A stretch of DNA of 64,000 bases. Origin: Olivibacter domesticus (GTDB taxonomy: Bacteria; Bacteroidota; Bacteroidia; Sphingobacteriales; Sphingobacteriaceae). A model generated the notes under the pieces. That model did not search any database, was not told where the DNA came from, and saw only the letters and a program-made list of their open reading frames with translations. Positions 16,364 to 24,841 of this stretch are shown piece after piece. The first letter of the stretch is position 1. Each line of letters starts with the position of its first letter. Made by a program: the position numbers and the translations under genes. The stretch spans positions 1 through 64,000 of the forward strand of contig NZ_FOAF01000015.1 in assembly GCF_900109575.1 (NCBI RefSeq), written 5' to 3'.

Positions 16364-18190
16364 ATGACTAATAGACTTCTTCTTTTTTTATGGATACTAT
16401 TTTATTTCTCTAGGGTTAATGTTTATGCCCAAGTGAAGGAGGATCTCGGACAACTTTTGGAAAAAGCCTATACAGCGCGACTCAAAGCAGACTATGACAG
16501 CAATCTTTATCTACTGAAAGAAGCCGAGAAAATCAGGAAACCGAAGCAGGATCCCTTATTATTGGCCAAGCTGTATGGAGAACTAAGTAAGCAGTATTTG
16601 ATCAGCACAGACTACGATAAAGCTAAAAGTTATGCAGAAAAAAGCCTTCGAACAGGCCAAAAAGCCAAGGATGCATTAACAGAAGCTTATGGATATATTG
16701 CGGTATCCTCCTATTACAACTATCTGGAGATTGGGAGTCTTGCTGTAAGCAATGCCCAACAAGCTTTAAAGCTTCTGAAGGGTAAGCGTGACTTTTTCCT
16801 TCAATCCCGCGCATATTATATTCTTTATGGGGTTTATTCCGGTTGGAATGATGCTGCTCTCAGTGAAAAGTATGCGCGCCTTTCCATAGATGCTGCAATA
16901 AAGGGAAGGAATAACGAGATGCTTTCCAATGCCTACTCTGCCTATTCCGTAGCTATGGAATATCGTTATGGTCAAACCAAAGAACAAAAATACTTAGATA
17001 GTATGAAACTGTATCTCCATAAATCGGTGGATGTCTATAAACATTCTCCGGAGACAGTAGGTGTGCGTTCTTATGCTATCGCCAACATCAATCTGGCCAA
17101 TTATTTTTTTACCTATCAACCCCTTACCGAACAGTCCACGCAGGATAGCATTCTGTATTATACAGACGTTGCTCGCCGTTTCTCCCAGGCGTCCGACAAA
17201 AATTACGTTATCATGGGTAATGTTAATGGTCTTTTGTCTGAAGTTGCTAGTTTACAAGGCAATAGCCAAATGGCGGAAGCCTACCTGATGGACTCGTATA
17301 TCCATCTTACAGCATTGACAACGCCTTCTTATTATACGCTTTCTAATGTTGCTCAAGGATTGAGTGACTTGCACAGGAAACGTGGTGATTATGAAAAAGC
17401 ATTATTCTATCAAAAGAAAAAAGAAGGGTTCAATGATAAGATCTTCAATGAGACACAGATGCTGGCGGCGAAGAAGTTGGAGGCACAGTATGAAAATAAA
17501 AAGCTTTTAGAAGATATTAAACTGACCTCAGAAAAGGCTAAAAGTCAACAGATGCAAAACATATTGTTGGCAGGTATTTGCATACTCTTGTTGGTGAGTT
17601 TATTGTTGCTGAGATACTCTTTCAAAAATAAAACGCAATTACAGGAGGAAAAAGCCTTGCGACTGCAGCAGGAAAAGAATGATGCCGAGCGCAACGCACA
17701 GCTTCAATCTAAAATGCAAGAGGAGGAGCAGGCCCGACTGCAAGCAGAGCAACAGCTCCTGTTGGTACAAAAAGAACAGATGCAGAAAGAGGCAATGGCC
17801 GATGCGTTACAGATTGAGCGCAAAAACCGCCTGCTGTTACAGATGAAAGACAAGTTGAAAAAATTAGAAACCGAACATAATACAGGTTACGTAGAAAGGG
17901 TTATTAGAGAAGAAATGCGTTTGGAGGAAACCGTAGAGCGTTCGGCAAAAGAATTTGAGAGTATCAATCCCGTGTTTTTTCGTATGCTCAAGGAAATGTC
18001 CGACGACAGACTCACTCTATTAGAACTCAAACATTGTGCATACCTCCATCTCAAGCTTAACACCAAGGAGATTGCTGCTGCTTTTTACATCGAACCAAAA
18101 AGTGTGCGTGTCAGTAAGTACCGAATCAAACAGAAGCTTGGATTAGATAAAGATATCGATCTAGATGGTTTTTTACAGAATTTAGGGTGA
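16364..18190 (+). CDS. membrane-anchored TPR regulator with C-terminal HTH
   Basis: A 608-residue protein with a signal peptide (MTNRLLLFLWILFYFSRVNVYA), a periplasmic TPR array (about residues 25-370), one transmembrane helix (about 398-418) and a long Gln/Glu-rich coiled coil (about 420-520). The C-terminal LuxR-like HTH runs from about 540 to 605 (LTLLELKHCAYLHLKLNTKEIAAAF...VRVSKYRIKQKLG). This is the Bacteroidota design in which a periplasmic sensor is fused directly to a DNA-binding domain. No kinase domain is present. Its position just upstream of the SPFH operon at 18514, with a pair of direct repeats between, suggests it controls that operon. This last point is inference. Confidence 0.85.
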   Translation: MTNRLLLFLWILFYFSRVNVYAQVKEDLGQLLEKAYTARLKADYDSNLYLLKEAEKIRKPKQDPLLLAKLYGELSKQYLISTDYDKAKSYAEKSLRTGQKAKDALTEAYGYIAVSSYYNYLEIGSLAVSNAQQALKLLKGKRDFFLQSRAYYILYGVYSGWNDAALSEKYARLSIDAAIKGRNNEMLSNAYSAYSVAMEYRYGQTKEQKYLDSMKLYLHKSVDVYKHSPETVGVRSYAIANINLANYFFTYQPLTEQSTQDSILYYTDVARRFSQASDKNYVIMGNVNGLLSEVASLQGNSQMAEAYLMDSYIHLTALTTPSYYTLSNVAQGLSDLHRKRGDYEKALFYQKKKEGFNDKIFNETQMLAAKKLEAQYENKKLLEDIKLTSEKAKSQQMQNILLAGICILLLVSLLLLRYSFKNKTQLQEEKALRLQQEKNDAERNAQLQSKMQEEEQARLQAEQQLLLVQKEQMQKEAMADALQIERKNRLLLQMKDKLKKLETEHNTGYVERVIREEMRLEETVERSAKEFESINPVFFRMLKEMSDDRLTLLELKHCAYLHLKLNTKEIAAAFYIEPKSVRVSKYRIKQKLGLDKDIDLDGFLQNLG

Positions 18191-18513
18191 TTAGGTGCAA
18201 CAACAGCAATAACGAAACAACAAAGACCCGATGATGAACAACAATTGGGTAACGACATTTCTGACTTCTTCCTGAAAAATCAAAATCCTCTTTTACAGTG
18301 TCTTATATAAAGACGCATTACGCTTGTAGTCACTTTGTAGCCGATTATTTTAAAACATGTAGCCGCTTTGCAGCGTTCATAACTTGGAAAAAGACTGTCT
18401 CTGTAAGTACATTTGAAAATGACTGTTTTAGTCTGTCAGGTTAAGTAAATGAAATACTTTGAGGCTAGTAGATCGGTTAAAATGAATGACTATTTTATTA
18501 TAAAAGAAAGATT
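18191..18513. other. 323-bp intergenic region upstream of SPFH operon
   Basis: No open frame of note. It contains the direct repeat pair described separately (18326-18341 and 18359-18374). No exact TAnnTTTG motif was found near the downstream start codon. Confidence 0.6.
18326..18374. repeat. two direct repeats GTAGYCRCTTTGYAGC, 33 bp apart
   Basis: GTAGTCACTTTGTAGC (18326-18341) and GTAGCCGCTTTGCAGC (18359-18374) agree at 13 of 16 positions, start 33 bp apart (three helical turns), and lie about 140 bp before the SPFH gene. Candidate binding sites for the adjacent HTH regulator; the function is inferred. Confidence 0.6.
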
Positions 18514-19512
18514 ATGAGTATGCCAACATCAAAATTACCTTTTCTGGAGGTCATTGAATGGGTCGAGCACGATCCTAACATTATGATGTGGAAAATCGCA
18601 GATGGAGATAAGGAAATCAAAAATGGTGCAAAGTTGATTGTAAGAGAAAGCCAGTCTGCTATGTTTCTGAATGAAGGTACCATTGCGGATATTTTTGTAC
18701 CGGGTACTTATACGCTCCATACACAAAATATACCTATTTTATCCCGTTTAAGAGGTTGGAAATACGGATTTGAAAGCCCATTCAAGGCGGATGTTTACTA
18801 CTTTTCGGTTAAGCAATTCGTCAATCTCAAATGGGGTACACCTGCGCCTGTCATTTTGCGAGATCCGCAATTTGGACAGGTGCGTGTTAGGGCTTTCGGT
18901 ACTTACAACGTGCGTATTACGGATGCTGGACGATTTTTCAAAGAATATGCAGGGACATATCCGAAGCTTACCGTATCTGAGTTTGAGCGGCAACTGCGAG
19001 ACTTTATCGCCCCTCAATTCAGCGAGGCGCTGGCACTTTCTAATATTTCTGTATTGGACATTGCCGGCAATATCTCATCACTAAACAAGCGTATAGAACC
19101 CCTAATCCGCCCATATTTTGAAGATTTTGGTATCGAGATTACCCAGTTCACGCTTACATCAGCTACACTTCCCGATGAAGTTACTCAGTATTACGATAAG
19201 GTGACAGGAATGAATATGGTTGGCAGTGATCTAGACAAATTTCAGCAATTTAACACCGCCATTGCCGTCAGCCAGGAAGGCAGCCCTGTGCAGCAAGGAG
19301 CACAGCAGGGTGTTGCTTTGGGTGTGCTGATGGGACAAGTGAATCCTAGCCAGCAAAATGTACAAGGCTCTCAACTAACTACACCTGCTTCCGCCGAGTC
19401 CAAAGATGAACCTACCATCAAACTGCAGAAAATTAAAGTCCTCTTTGAAAACGGACTGATCGATGAGGAGGAATACAAGGCGAAAAAGGCAGAAATATTA
19501 TCACAATTATAA
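18514..19512 (+). CDS. SPFH-domain protein with C-terminal SHOCT (YdjI-like)
   Basis: A 332-residue protein resembling the virion-core-like/YdjI branch of the SPFH (stomatin/prohibitin/flotillin) superfamily. The SPFH-like domain spans about residues 20-250, with GTYTLHTQNIPILSRLRG near its start. A Gln-rich low-complexity linker (about 255-295) leads to a C-terminal SHOCT helix pair (IKLQKIKVLFENGLIDEEEYKAKKAEIL is the segment at about 301-328). There is no signal peptide or membrane helix. It is the first gene of a four-gene operon with two zinc-ribbon proteins. In Bacillus the YdjI homologue is encoded with PspA and a zinc-ribbon protein, which suggests a membrane-stress scaffold role. Confidence 0.85.
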   Translation: MSMPTSKLPFLEVIEWVEHDPNIMMWKIADGDKEIKNGAKLIVRESQSAMFLNEGTIADIFVPGTYTLHTQNIPILSRLRGWKYGFESPFKADVYYFSVKQFVNLKWGTPAPVILRDPQFGQVRVRAFGTYNVRITDAGRFFKEYAGTYPKLTVSEFERQLRDFIAPQFSEALALSNISVLDIAGNISSLNKRIEPLIRPYFEDFGIEITQFTLTSATLPDEVTQYYDKVTGMNMVGSDLDKFQQFNTAIAVSQEGSPVQQGAQQGVALGVLMGQVNPSQQNVQGSQLTTPASAESKDEPTIKLQKIKVLFENGLIDEEEYKAKKAEILSQL

Positions 19513-19532
19513 ATAAAACAGTCAGTTTGGTT

Positions 19533-19763
19533 ATGGAAAAACCCTTATCACTTGTTGCACGTATGAAGCAAAATGCCCTTCAGCAGAAACGGGAGGCATT
19601 TGTAGAAAAACAGGCTGGAATGGATACAATTACCTGCCCTAGCTGTGGAGGCGGTCGTGCTAAAGAGGATGGTATTACCCGATGTGCCTATTGTGGATTT
19701 GAGTTTATCTCTCACATGCTTTCCGACGGGATTCATATTAAAGATAGCGACAATTCAAAATAA
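19533..19763 (+). CDS. small zinc-ribbon protein (76 aa)
   Basis: The ATG at 19533 (20 bp after the SPFH stop) starts a 76-residue protein. A helical basic N-terminus is followed by a four-cysteine zinc ribbon, CPSC (about residues 35-38) and CAYC (about 51-54). No other domain is present. It is probably an adaptor that partners with the SPFH protein and the larger zinc-ribbon protein downstream. A TTG two codons upstream is a less likely start. Confidence 0.75.
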   Translation: MEKPLSLVARMKQNALQQKREAFVEKQAGMDTITCPSCGGGRAKEDGITRCAYCGFEFISHMLSDGIHIKDSDNSK

Positions 19764-19798
19764 AATAGACCTTAAAGCATGAACTCGAAAAAACAGCT

Positions 19799-20590
19799 AT
19801 GATGAACTTTTTTAACTTCAATAAAGAAAAGAACCAAGCGGCCGATTCTACTGGAGGAACGCCACTGACCCAAAGGCTTCAAACTTTTTTGGGTAAATTG
19901 CATGCAAGAGCAGAAGAAATGCATGCCGAAGTGCAAGATTCTGCACAAAGCGTAGCTGATGCGGATAGCGATCCTTTTAAAAGAAGTTATTTACAATTTA
20001 AGGCGGGTATGATTGCGCAGTTTAACGCGATTATGCAAAAAGGGAGTGGGGTATATCAAAAGGAAGTTGTACCGAAGGCATCTCCTATGGAGTTAATGGC
20101 CCTCAGTCAACTATTCAACGACTGGAATATCAGCGTCTTAAACATGATGACCTCTGCTTTTGACCATGTGGTGGAGCGTGATTTAGAACGGGAATATAGG
20201 GAAATCATGGAAGAATATGAACGTTATAAAGATCGTTTCCATTGCAAACAATGTGGCGGTAAATTGGAGATACATACCTTTTATTTTACAGCTACCTATA
20301 TAGCATGTCCATACTGCCGGACACAGAATACCTTTGACCCGGGTACCAAAGTTCGTATGGCAGAACATCTAGCGCGCCCACTTGCGGAGCTTCGCTGTAG
20401 GGGAGACTACGAAACATACAAACAGCAGCGTAAATTGCTTGGCGCAAAAGGTGCCGAGGAAAGCTATCGTGCTTATGTATTCGCGCTTATTGGTGAAATG
20501 GATAATATTCTTCCGGGCCTGGAAACGCAACATCAAAATTTTTGTAATAGGCTTTTGGATGATTACCAACGTCATGAAGTATTTAGATAA
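19799..20590 (+). CDS. helical zinc-ribbon protein (263 aa)
   Basis: A 263-residue soluble protein with no signal peptide. The N-terminal half is helical and acidic (about 20-140). A zinc ribbon follows, HCKQCGGKL ... ACPYCRTQ (CxxC pairs at about residues 142-145 and 163-166), then a helical C-terminus. Two ATG codons in tandem start the gene; either may be used. I do not recognise a named family. Its place inside the SPFH operon, 35 bp after the small zinc-ribbon gene, suggests a shared complex. Confidence 0.75.
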   Translation: MMNFFNFNKEKNQAADSTGGTPLTQRLQTFLGKLHARAEEMHAEVQDSAQSVADADSDPFKRSYLQFKAGMIAQFNAIMQKGSGVYQKEVVPKASPMELMALSQLFNDWNISVLNMMTSAFDHVVERDLEREYREIMEEYERYKDRFHCKQCGGKLEIHTFYFTATYIACPYCRTQNTFDPGTKVRMAEHLARPLAELRCRGDYETYKQQRKLLGAKGAEESYRAYVFALIGEMDNILPGLETQHQNFCNRLLDDYQRHEVFR

Positions 20591-20630
20591 CCAGCACAAA
20601 TAACAATTTTTCACTAATAAATCCATTATC

Positions 20631-21398
20631 ATGTTTAAGAAATTTTTTAAAGACCTCAGCGGAAATTTGGAAGATATTGCAAAAAATGTCTCAAAAGGAC
20701 AGCAAGATACCGATACTAACGACGAGATACTCAAGGCCTACGCGAATGGAGATATGAATAAAATCTTCGATGTAGGTGCGGCCTCAGCAGGCTATACCAC
20801 CATGAATACGGCGACAGAAGATCCTAATGATCCGCAATTGCAGCCTGTTCACGGTATTACAGTCTTTGACTATGCTGCCGGAGCGGCGAAAATTGGCGAA
20901 GGTTGTACAGAAGAACAGATCTGCCGTGCACTCGGTGTAGAAAGGCCTCAATGGGATGAAGCGCAGACCACTTGGAATAACCGTATGCGAGACGATAAGA
21001 CCTTCAATGTCATTAATGTTTATTCCAAATATTTTGGAATGGTCAAGGAGCATGAAAAACTAGAGGGATTAAAACCTGATAATGCGCCTACCACAACTGT
21101 GGTATCAGAAGACGCAGCTGCCAATTTGCAAAGACTAGAGACTGACAAGCATTATTTCTTTGAGATACAAGCTGCTATGCAGGCTGCTTACGACAATGGC
21201 ATAGATGGTGCACAATGGTTAATAGACAACCTTGGTCTTACTGTCGCACAAGTCAATGGTTCGGGAACGAAGTGGATGAATGACTTTAACACGATGGCCC
21301 AAATGATGGATTATCAAGAACAGAAGAAAAAAGAATATAGCGAACGGTTTGCCAAAGAATCTGGAACGGGGAGCGTTGCCGATGATATCAATTTTTAG
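20631..21398 (+). CDS. conserved-type helical protein with internal duplication (255 aa)
   Basis: Last gene of the SPFH operon. The 255-residue protein has a basic N-terminus (MFKKFFKDLSGNLEDIAK) and two similar helical modules. One, around residues 75-135, contains DYAAGAAKIGEGCTEEQICR, then WDEAQTTWNNRM. The other, around 170-235, contains FFEIQAAMQAAYDNGIDGAQ, then GTKWMNDFNTM. Each reads as an Ala-rich helix, a short acidic turn, a helix, then a tryptophan motif. No enzyme motif, signal peptide or membrane segment was found. Function unknown; the operon suggests a role with the SPFH scaffold. Confidence 0.75.
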   Translation: MFKKFFKDLSGNLEDIAKNVSKGQQDTDTNDEILKAYANGDMNKIFDVGAASAGYTTMNTATEDPNDPQLQPVHGITVFDYAAGAAKIGEGCTEEQICRALGVERPQWDEAQTTWNNRMRDDKTFNVINVYSKYFGMVKEHEKLEGLKPDNAPTTTVVSEDAAANLQRLETDKHYFFEIQAAMQAAYDNGIDGAQWLIDNLGLTVAQVNGSGTKWMNDFNTMAQMMDYQEQKKKEYSERFAKESGTGSVADDINF

Positions 21399-21418
21399 CA
21401 TGATCGTCTATATGTGAT

Positions 21419-21459
21419 CTACTGCGGCACGACCAATATCAATGGAAAAGCCGCAGTAG
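21419..21459. terminator. inverted repeat between convergent genes
   Basis: Ten-base perfect arms (21419-21428 and 21450-21459, CTACTGCGGC/GCCGCAGTAG) with a 21-nt loop, lying exactly between the SPFH operon and the convergent ogt gene. No T-run, so a terminator role is likely but not certain. Confidence 0.5.
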
Positions 21460-21981
21460 TTACCAAAGTGTTGGATTTCTCCTTGAATCTTCGAATTTCA
21501 GTAAGCGCGATTTGTTTTCCAATCCACCGGCAAAGCCAATTAATTTGCCAGACGTACCGATAACGCGATGGCACGGTGCTATAATCGATATCGGGTTTTT
21601 ATTCGCGGCACCACCGACCGCTCTTACTGCTTTTGGAGTGCTAATTTGCTTTGCAATTTGACCATATGTTCGAGTTTCTCCAAAAGGTATAGTTAGCAAC
21701 GCTTCCCACACTTTTTTTTGAAATTCCGTTCCTATAAAATCTAATTCCAGGTCAAAGTTTATCCGCTCCTTCTCGAAATACTCCTTTAGCTGTTTTGCTG
21801 TCTCAACGAGAATAGGGTGGTCATTGTATTCTTCACTTTCTCTTATTTGTATTCTTTGGGGATCATCATCCTCCCACAATACAGCAGCAAGACCTTTATT
21901 GCTTGCGATAAGTTTTAATTCTCCGAGAGGGGAATTTATCGTTTTATGATAGTAGTTTATGCTATTCTCTCTATGTGTCAT
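21460..21981 (-). CDS. ogt: methylated-DNA-protein-cysteine methyltransferase
   Basis: Suicide repair protein that removes alkyl groups from O6-alkylguanine. The 173-residue protein has the active-site motif PCHRV with acceptor Cys137, the arginine-finger helix STPKAVRAVGGAANKNP (115-130) and the GLENKSRLL loop (about 153-161). The start is the ATG at 21981; a TTG three codons upstream is unlikely. There is no Ada-type N-terminal domain, so it is the Ogt/MGMT type. Convergent with the SPFH operon and 78 bp downstream of the lipid-kinase gene on the same strand. Confidence 0.95.
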   Translation of the reverse strand: MTHRENSINYYHKTINSPLGELKLIASNKGLAAVLWEDDDPQRIQIRESEEYNDHPILVETAKQLKEYFEKERINFDLELDFIGTEFQKKVWEALLTIPFGETRTYGQIAKQISTPKAVRAVGGAANKNPISIIAPCHRVIGTSGKLIGFAGGLENKSRLLKFEDSRRNPTLW

Positions 21982-22059
21982 TTTTTGCAAAAGATAATAA
22001 TCTAATATTTATTTGTTTTACAATATGCTTTCATTAGGTAGGCTGTAGCTATGATTTTT

Positions 22060-22935
22060 CTATGTAATAAGAAGCAATGCTTTCGGTATTATTTTAGCCT
22101 CAATCTGATTCACTTTTCCGATATATTCTCCGTCTACTTGAAAAAATGTATTCTCCTTCATATGTAATACAACTTCTTTTGTATGTATAATTTCAGTTTT
22201 AAAAGGATTAGGAGGCGCCTTAAAATTAAACCACATTTTGAACAGTTCTATTATCGAAAACCATTTTACAATAACTATTTCAAATTGATCGTCAAATAAG
22301 GAACCTGTTCTGTTTATTTTTACACCTGTTCCATAGGTAGTGCCATTTGCCAATACCACCATTTCTGCTTTCCTATATTTTGTTTGTCCGTTTATAGTAA
22401 TAGAGACATGCATTTTCTTATGCCTTTTTAGCGCCCTCCACGTAGCTCTAGCATATCCAAGCATTCCTCGTTCTTTTAATGATTGGAATTTTTTTACGAT
22501 ACGTGCATTTATTCCAATATCGGCAAGATGAATACTAAGTTCATTATTAATAGACAACGCATGGATCTCTTTCACTTCCCCCTTTACCATCAAGTTGAGT
22601 GCGATGTCCAGATTGGTCTTTAGATTAATTTCCTTGGCCATACCATTCGCAGAGCCGGTAGGAATGATAGCTAAAGGAATACCGGTGTGTAATAGACATT
22701 CGGCAACAAGCTTTACCGTTCCATCGCCTCCGACTGCTGCAACCCTATGGGGTTTACAGCGGTGTATTTCTTCTTTAATTGAGGCAAGGGTACAATTCTT
22801 TTCCAATTTATAAATATGCGCCTTATAACCAGTATCTTTAAAGTGATCTAGTATAAGTGCCGTATAATCTTGATTTTGGCTGCCTGATTTAGGATTTATA
22901 ATGAAAAATAAAACCAGTGATTGCTCTTTGCTCAT
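22060..22935 (-). CDS. diacylglycerol/lipid kinase family protein (YegS/BmrU type)
   Basis: A 291-residue protein of the DAGK catalytic family, which phosphorylates diacylglycerol or related lipids. The nucleotide-binding loop VGGDGTVKLVAE has GGDGT at residues 69-73, and NPKSGSQNQDY (14-24) and PTGSANGMAKE give the other two family motifs. The length is normal. It is divergent from the App1-type phosphatase gene with 56 bp between starts, so a kinase and a phosphatase that could act on the same lipid pool share a promoter region. Confidence 0.9.
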   Translation of the reverse strand: MSKEQSLVLFFIINPKSGSQNQDYTALILDHFKDTGYKAHIYKLEKNCTLASIKEEIHRCKPHRVAAVGGDGTVKLVAECLLHTGIPLAIIPTGSANGMAKEINLKTNLDIALNLMVKGEVKEIHALSINNELSIHLADIGINARIVKKFQSLKERGMLGYARATWRALKRHKKMHVSITINGQTKYRKAEMVVLANGTTYGTGVKINRTGSLFDDQFEIVIVKWFSIIELFKMWFNFKAPPNPFKTEIIHTKEVVLHMKENTFFQVDGEYIGKVNQIEAKIIPKALLLIT

Positions 22936-22991
22936 TTATGATGTCCTAATTTACTATAAAACCACAAAAGGTTTTATATGTTTGAAGATTA

Positions 22992-23987
22992 ATGAAGACT
23001 TCTACAGAGATAAAAATTTACAATGGCTATGGTCATTCCAAGAATTTGGTTGTTTATGGACATGTTTTTAAATGGAGGCCAAAATTAAGTAATAAATACG
23101 ATAAAAATAGTTTGCGTCATGCTTGGAGTTTGTTAAAGCTGTTCATGGCCAGGCCCTATAGAAATGCGAATTTAAAATTATATTTTAAAGATCAAATAAT
23201 AAATACACAAGCTGATCATGATGGTTTTTTTAAATTTAAGTGGGCCTCTAATGTGCACTTAGAAGCAGGCCTACACGATCTGAAAATAGCATTAGTTAAT
23301 ACTTCTGGCGAGGTTTCTCATTTCACGAGAGGCAAAATATATATACCTCATTCTACTCAGTACGTATTTGTGTCTGATATTGACGACACCATTTTAATTT
23401 CTCATTCGGCCACTGTATGGAAAAGGTTACGGGAGTTATTGGGGAGAAACCCCTATAAACGCAAAATCTTCGCCAATCAAGTTCATTGGTATAATCATTT
23501 GTCTCTATCGGGTACTGATCCTGAACATCTGAATCCCTTTTTCTACGTTTCCAGTAGCGAATGGAATCTTTATGATCATCTGCGTGAAATTTTTAATTAT
23601 AATCTCCTGCCTACGGGTTCTTTTCTCTTAAGTCATTTTAAACAGTGGTATGATTTTTTTAAAACCGGCAGAACCAAACATGAAGATAAATATAGAAGAA
23701 TCGACCGCTTACTAAGAGTTTTTCCAAAACAAAAATTTGTGCTCATAGGCGATAATTCCCAACGCGATCCTATTATTTACGCTGTATTGGCAAATCATTA
23801 CCCTGATAGAATAGTAGCTATATATATCCGCAATGTTAAACCTAGAAAAGCCGGAGTATCGCTCCAGCTTTTTACGAATCTAATAAACAAGAATATTTAT
23901 ACATGTCTGTTCGACACTAACCAAGATGCCTTTTCGCATTCTGTAAAAGTAGGTTTAATCCGAGTTAAGCGAACAGAAGTTAATTAA
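22992..23987 (+). CDS. App1-type (DUF2183) phosphatidate phosphatase domain protein
   Basis: A 331-residue protein. An N-terminal beta domain (about 1-120) is followed by the App1 HAD-like catalytic domain, with motif I VSDIDDTIL (Asp129-x-Asp131) and a late motif IGDNSQRDPIIYA in which the Asp likely binds Mg2+. In fungi App1 dephosphorylates phosphatidate to diacylglycerol. No signal peptide was seen. Its divergent neighbour is a diacylglycerol-kinase-like gene, the opposite reaction. It converges on the sigma-factor gene with a 2-bp gap. Confidence 0.88.
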   Translation: MKTSTEIKIYNGYGHSKNLVVYGHVFKWRPKLSNKYDKNSLRHAWSLLKLFMARPYRNANLKLYFKDQIINTQADHDGFFKFKWASNVHLEAGLHDLKIALVNTSGEVSHFTRGKIYIPHSTQYVFVSDIDDTILISHSATVWKRLRELLGRNPYKRKIFANQVHWYNHLSLSGTDPEHLNPFFYVSSSEWNLYDHLREIFNYNLLPTGSFLLSHFKQWYDFFKTGRTKHEDKYRRIDRLLRVFPKQKFVLIGDNSQRDPIIYAVLANHYPDRIVAIYIRNVKPRKAGVSLQLFTNLINKNIYTCLFDTNQDAFSHSVKVGLIRVKRTEVN

Positions 23988-23989
23988 AA

Positions 23990-24577
23990 TTAGCCTGTTT
24001 TTAATGCAACCTCTGCACTTGTAATCATTTTGCGTAGGTTGTTTAAAGCATAACGCATTCTCCCAAGAGCTGTATTAATACTTACATCGGTTACTTCGGC
24101 TATTTCCTTAAAGCTCATTTCGCCGTAATGACGCATTATTAATACCTCTTTCTGATCGTCAGGAAGCAGTTGGATCATTTTACGCAAATCTTTGTAGGAT
24201 TGATGCCTGATTATCCGTTCCTCCATACTTTCATCATAAAATGGAAGTACATCAAAGATATCAAACCCGTCACCGTTAGCAATTAGCGGTGTGCGTTTTT
24301 CTTTTCTATAATAATCGATAACTAAATTATGGGCAATGCGCATTGCCCAAGGGAGAAATTTTCCTTCATCGTTGTACCTTCCGGCTTTTAAAGTCTTAAT
24401 AACTTTAATAAACGTATCTTGAAATAAGTCTTCCGCTAAATAGGAATCTTTTACAAGTAGATAAATGGAAGTATATATTTTTGATTTGTATCGATGTACC
24501 AGCTCTTCAATAGCGCCCTCATTGCCGGCTAAGTATAAATGAACTAGCTGTCGGTCAGTTTTCTTTTGCAGTGTCAT
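23990..24577 (-). CDS. ECF RNA polymerase sigma factor
   Basis: A 195-residue sigma-70 family protein with region 2 (about 20-95, with LAEDLFQDTFIKVIK and KFLPWAMRIAHNLVIDYYRK) and region 4 (about 130-185, LPDDQKEVLIMRHYGEMSFKE and TDVSINTALGRMRYALNNLR). There is no anti-sigma gene next to it: the neighbours are App1 (convergent) and uvrA (divergent). It is not in the usual susC-linked FecI setting, so it may belong to a conserved stand-alone sigma factor group of Sphingobacteria. Its regulon cannot be derived from this window. Confidence 0.92.
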   Translation of the reverse strand: MTLQKKTDRQLVHLYLAGNEGAIEELVHRYKSKIYTSIYLLVKDSYLAEDLFQDTFIKVIKTLKAGRYNDEGKFLPWAMRIAHNLVIDYYRKEKRTPLIANGDGFDIFDVLPFYDESMEERIIRHQSYKDLRKMIQLLPDDQKEVLIMRHYGEMSFKEIAEVTDVSINTALGRMRYALNNLRKMITSAEVALKTG

Positions 24578-24772
24578 GCTATGCTACTTTTCGTCTTCTT
24601 TTTACTGTAAAAAGTTTTTTAAGTAGTTTTTTTCTCTATAGCAGTCCTCCTAATTTGTTTTTGCTAAACAGTATTTTGTCTGTTTGTCCTTGTTAAATTT
24701 CTTCAAATCAAAACATTTTTTTTAGAAAAACAAAGAAAAAATATCAAAATCGTTAGTTCGTTCATTAATCTG

Positions 24773-24780
24773 TATTTTTG
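24773..24780 (+). promoter_or_regulatory. putative uvrA promoter -7 element (TATTTTTG)
   Basis: Exact TAnnTTTG match 62 bp before the uvrA start. The best -33 candidate is GTTAG at 24752-24756 rather than a canonical TTTG. No SOS-type box was recognised. Confidence 0.5.
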
Positions 24781-24841
24781 TGGTAACATTTTCTCAGCAC
24801 TAAAATTAGTTGGATGAGAAACAAAAATTAGGAAAGATTTC

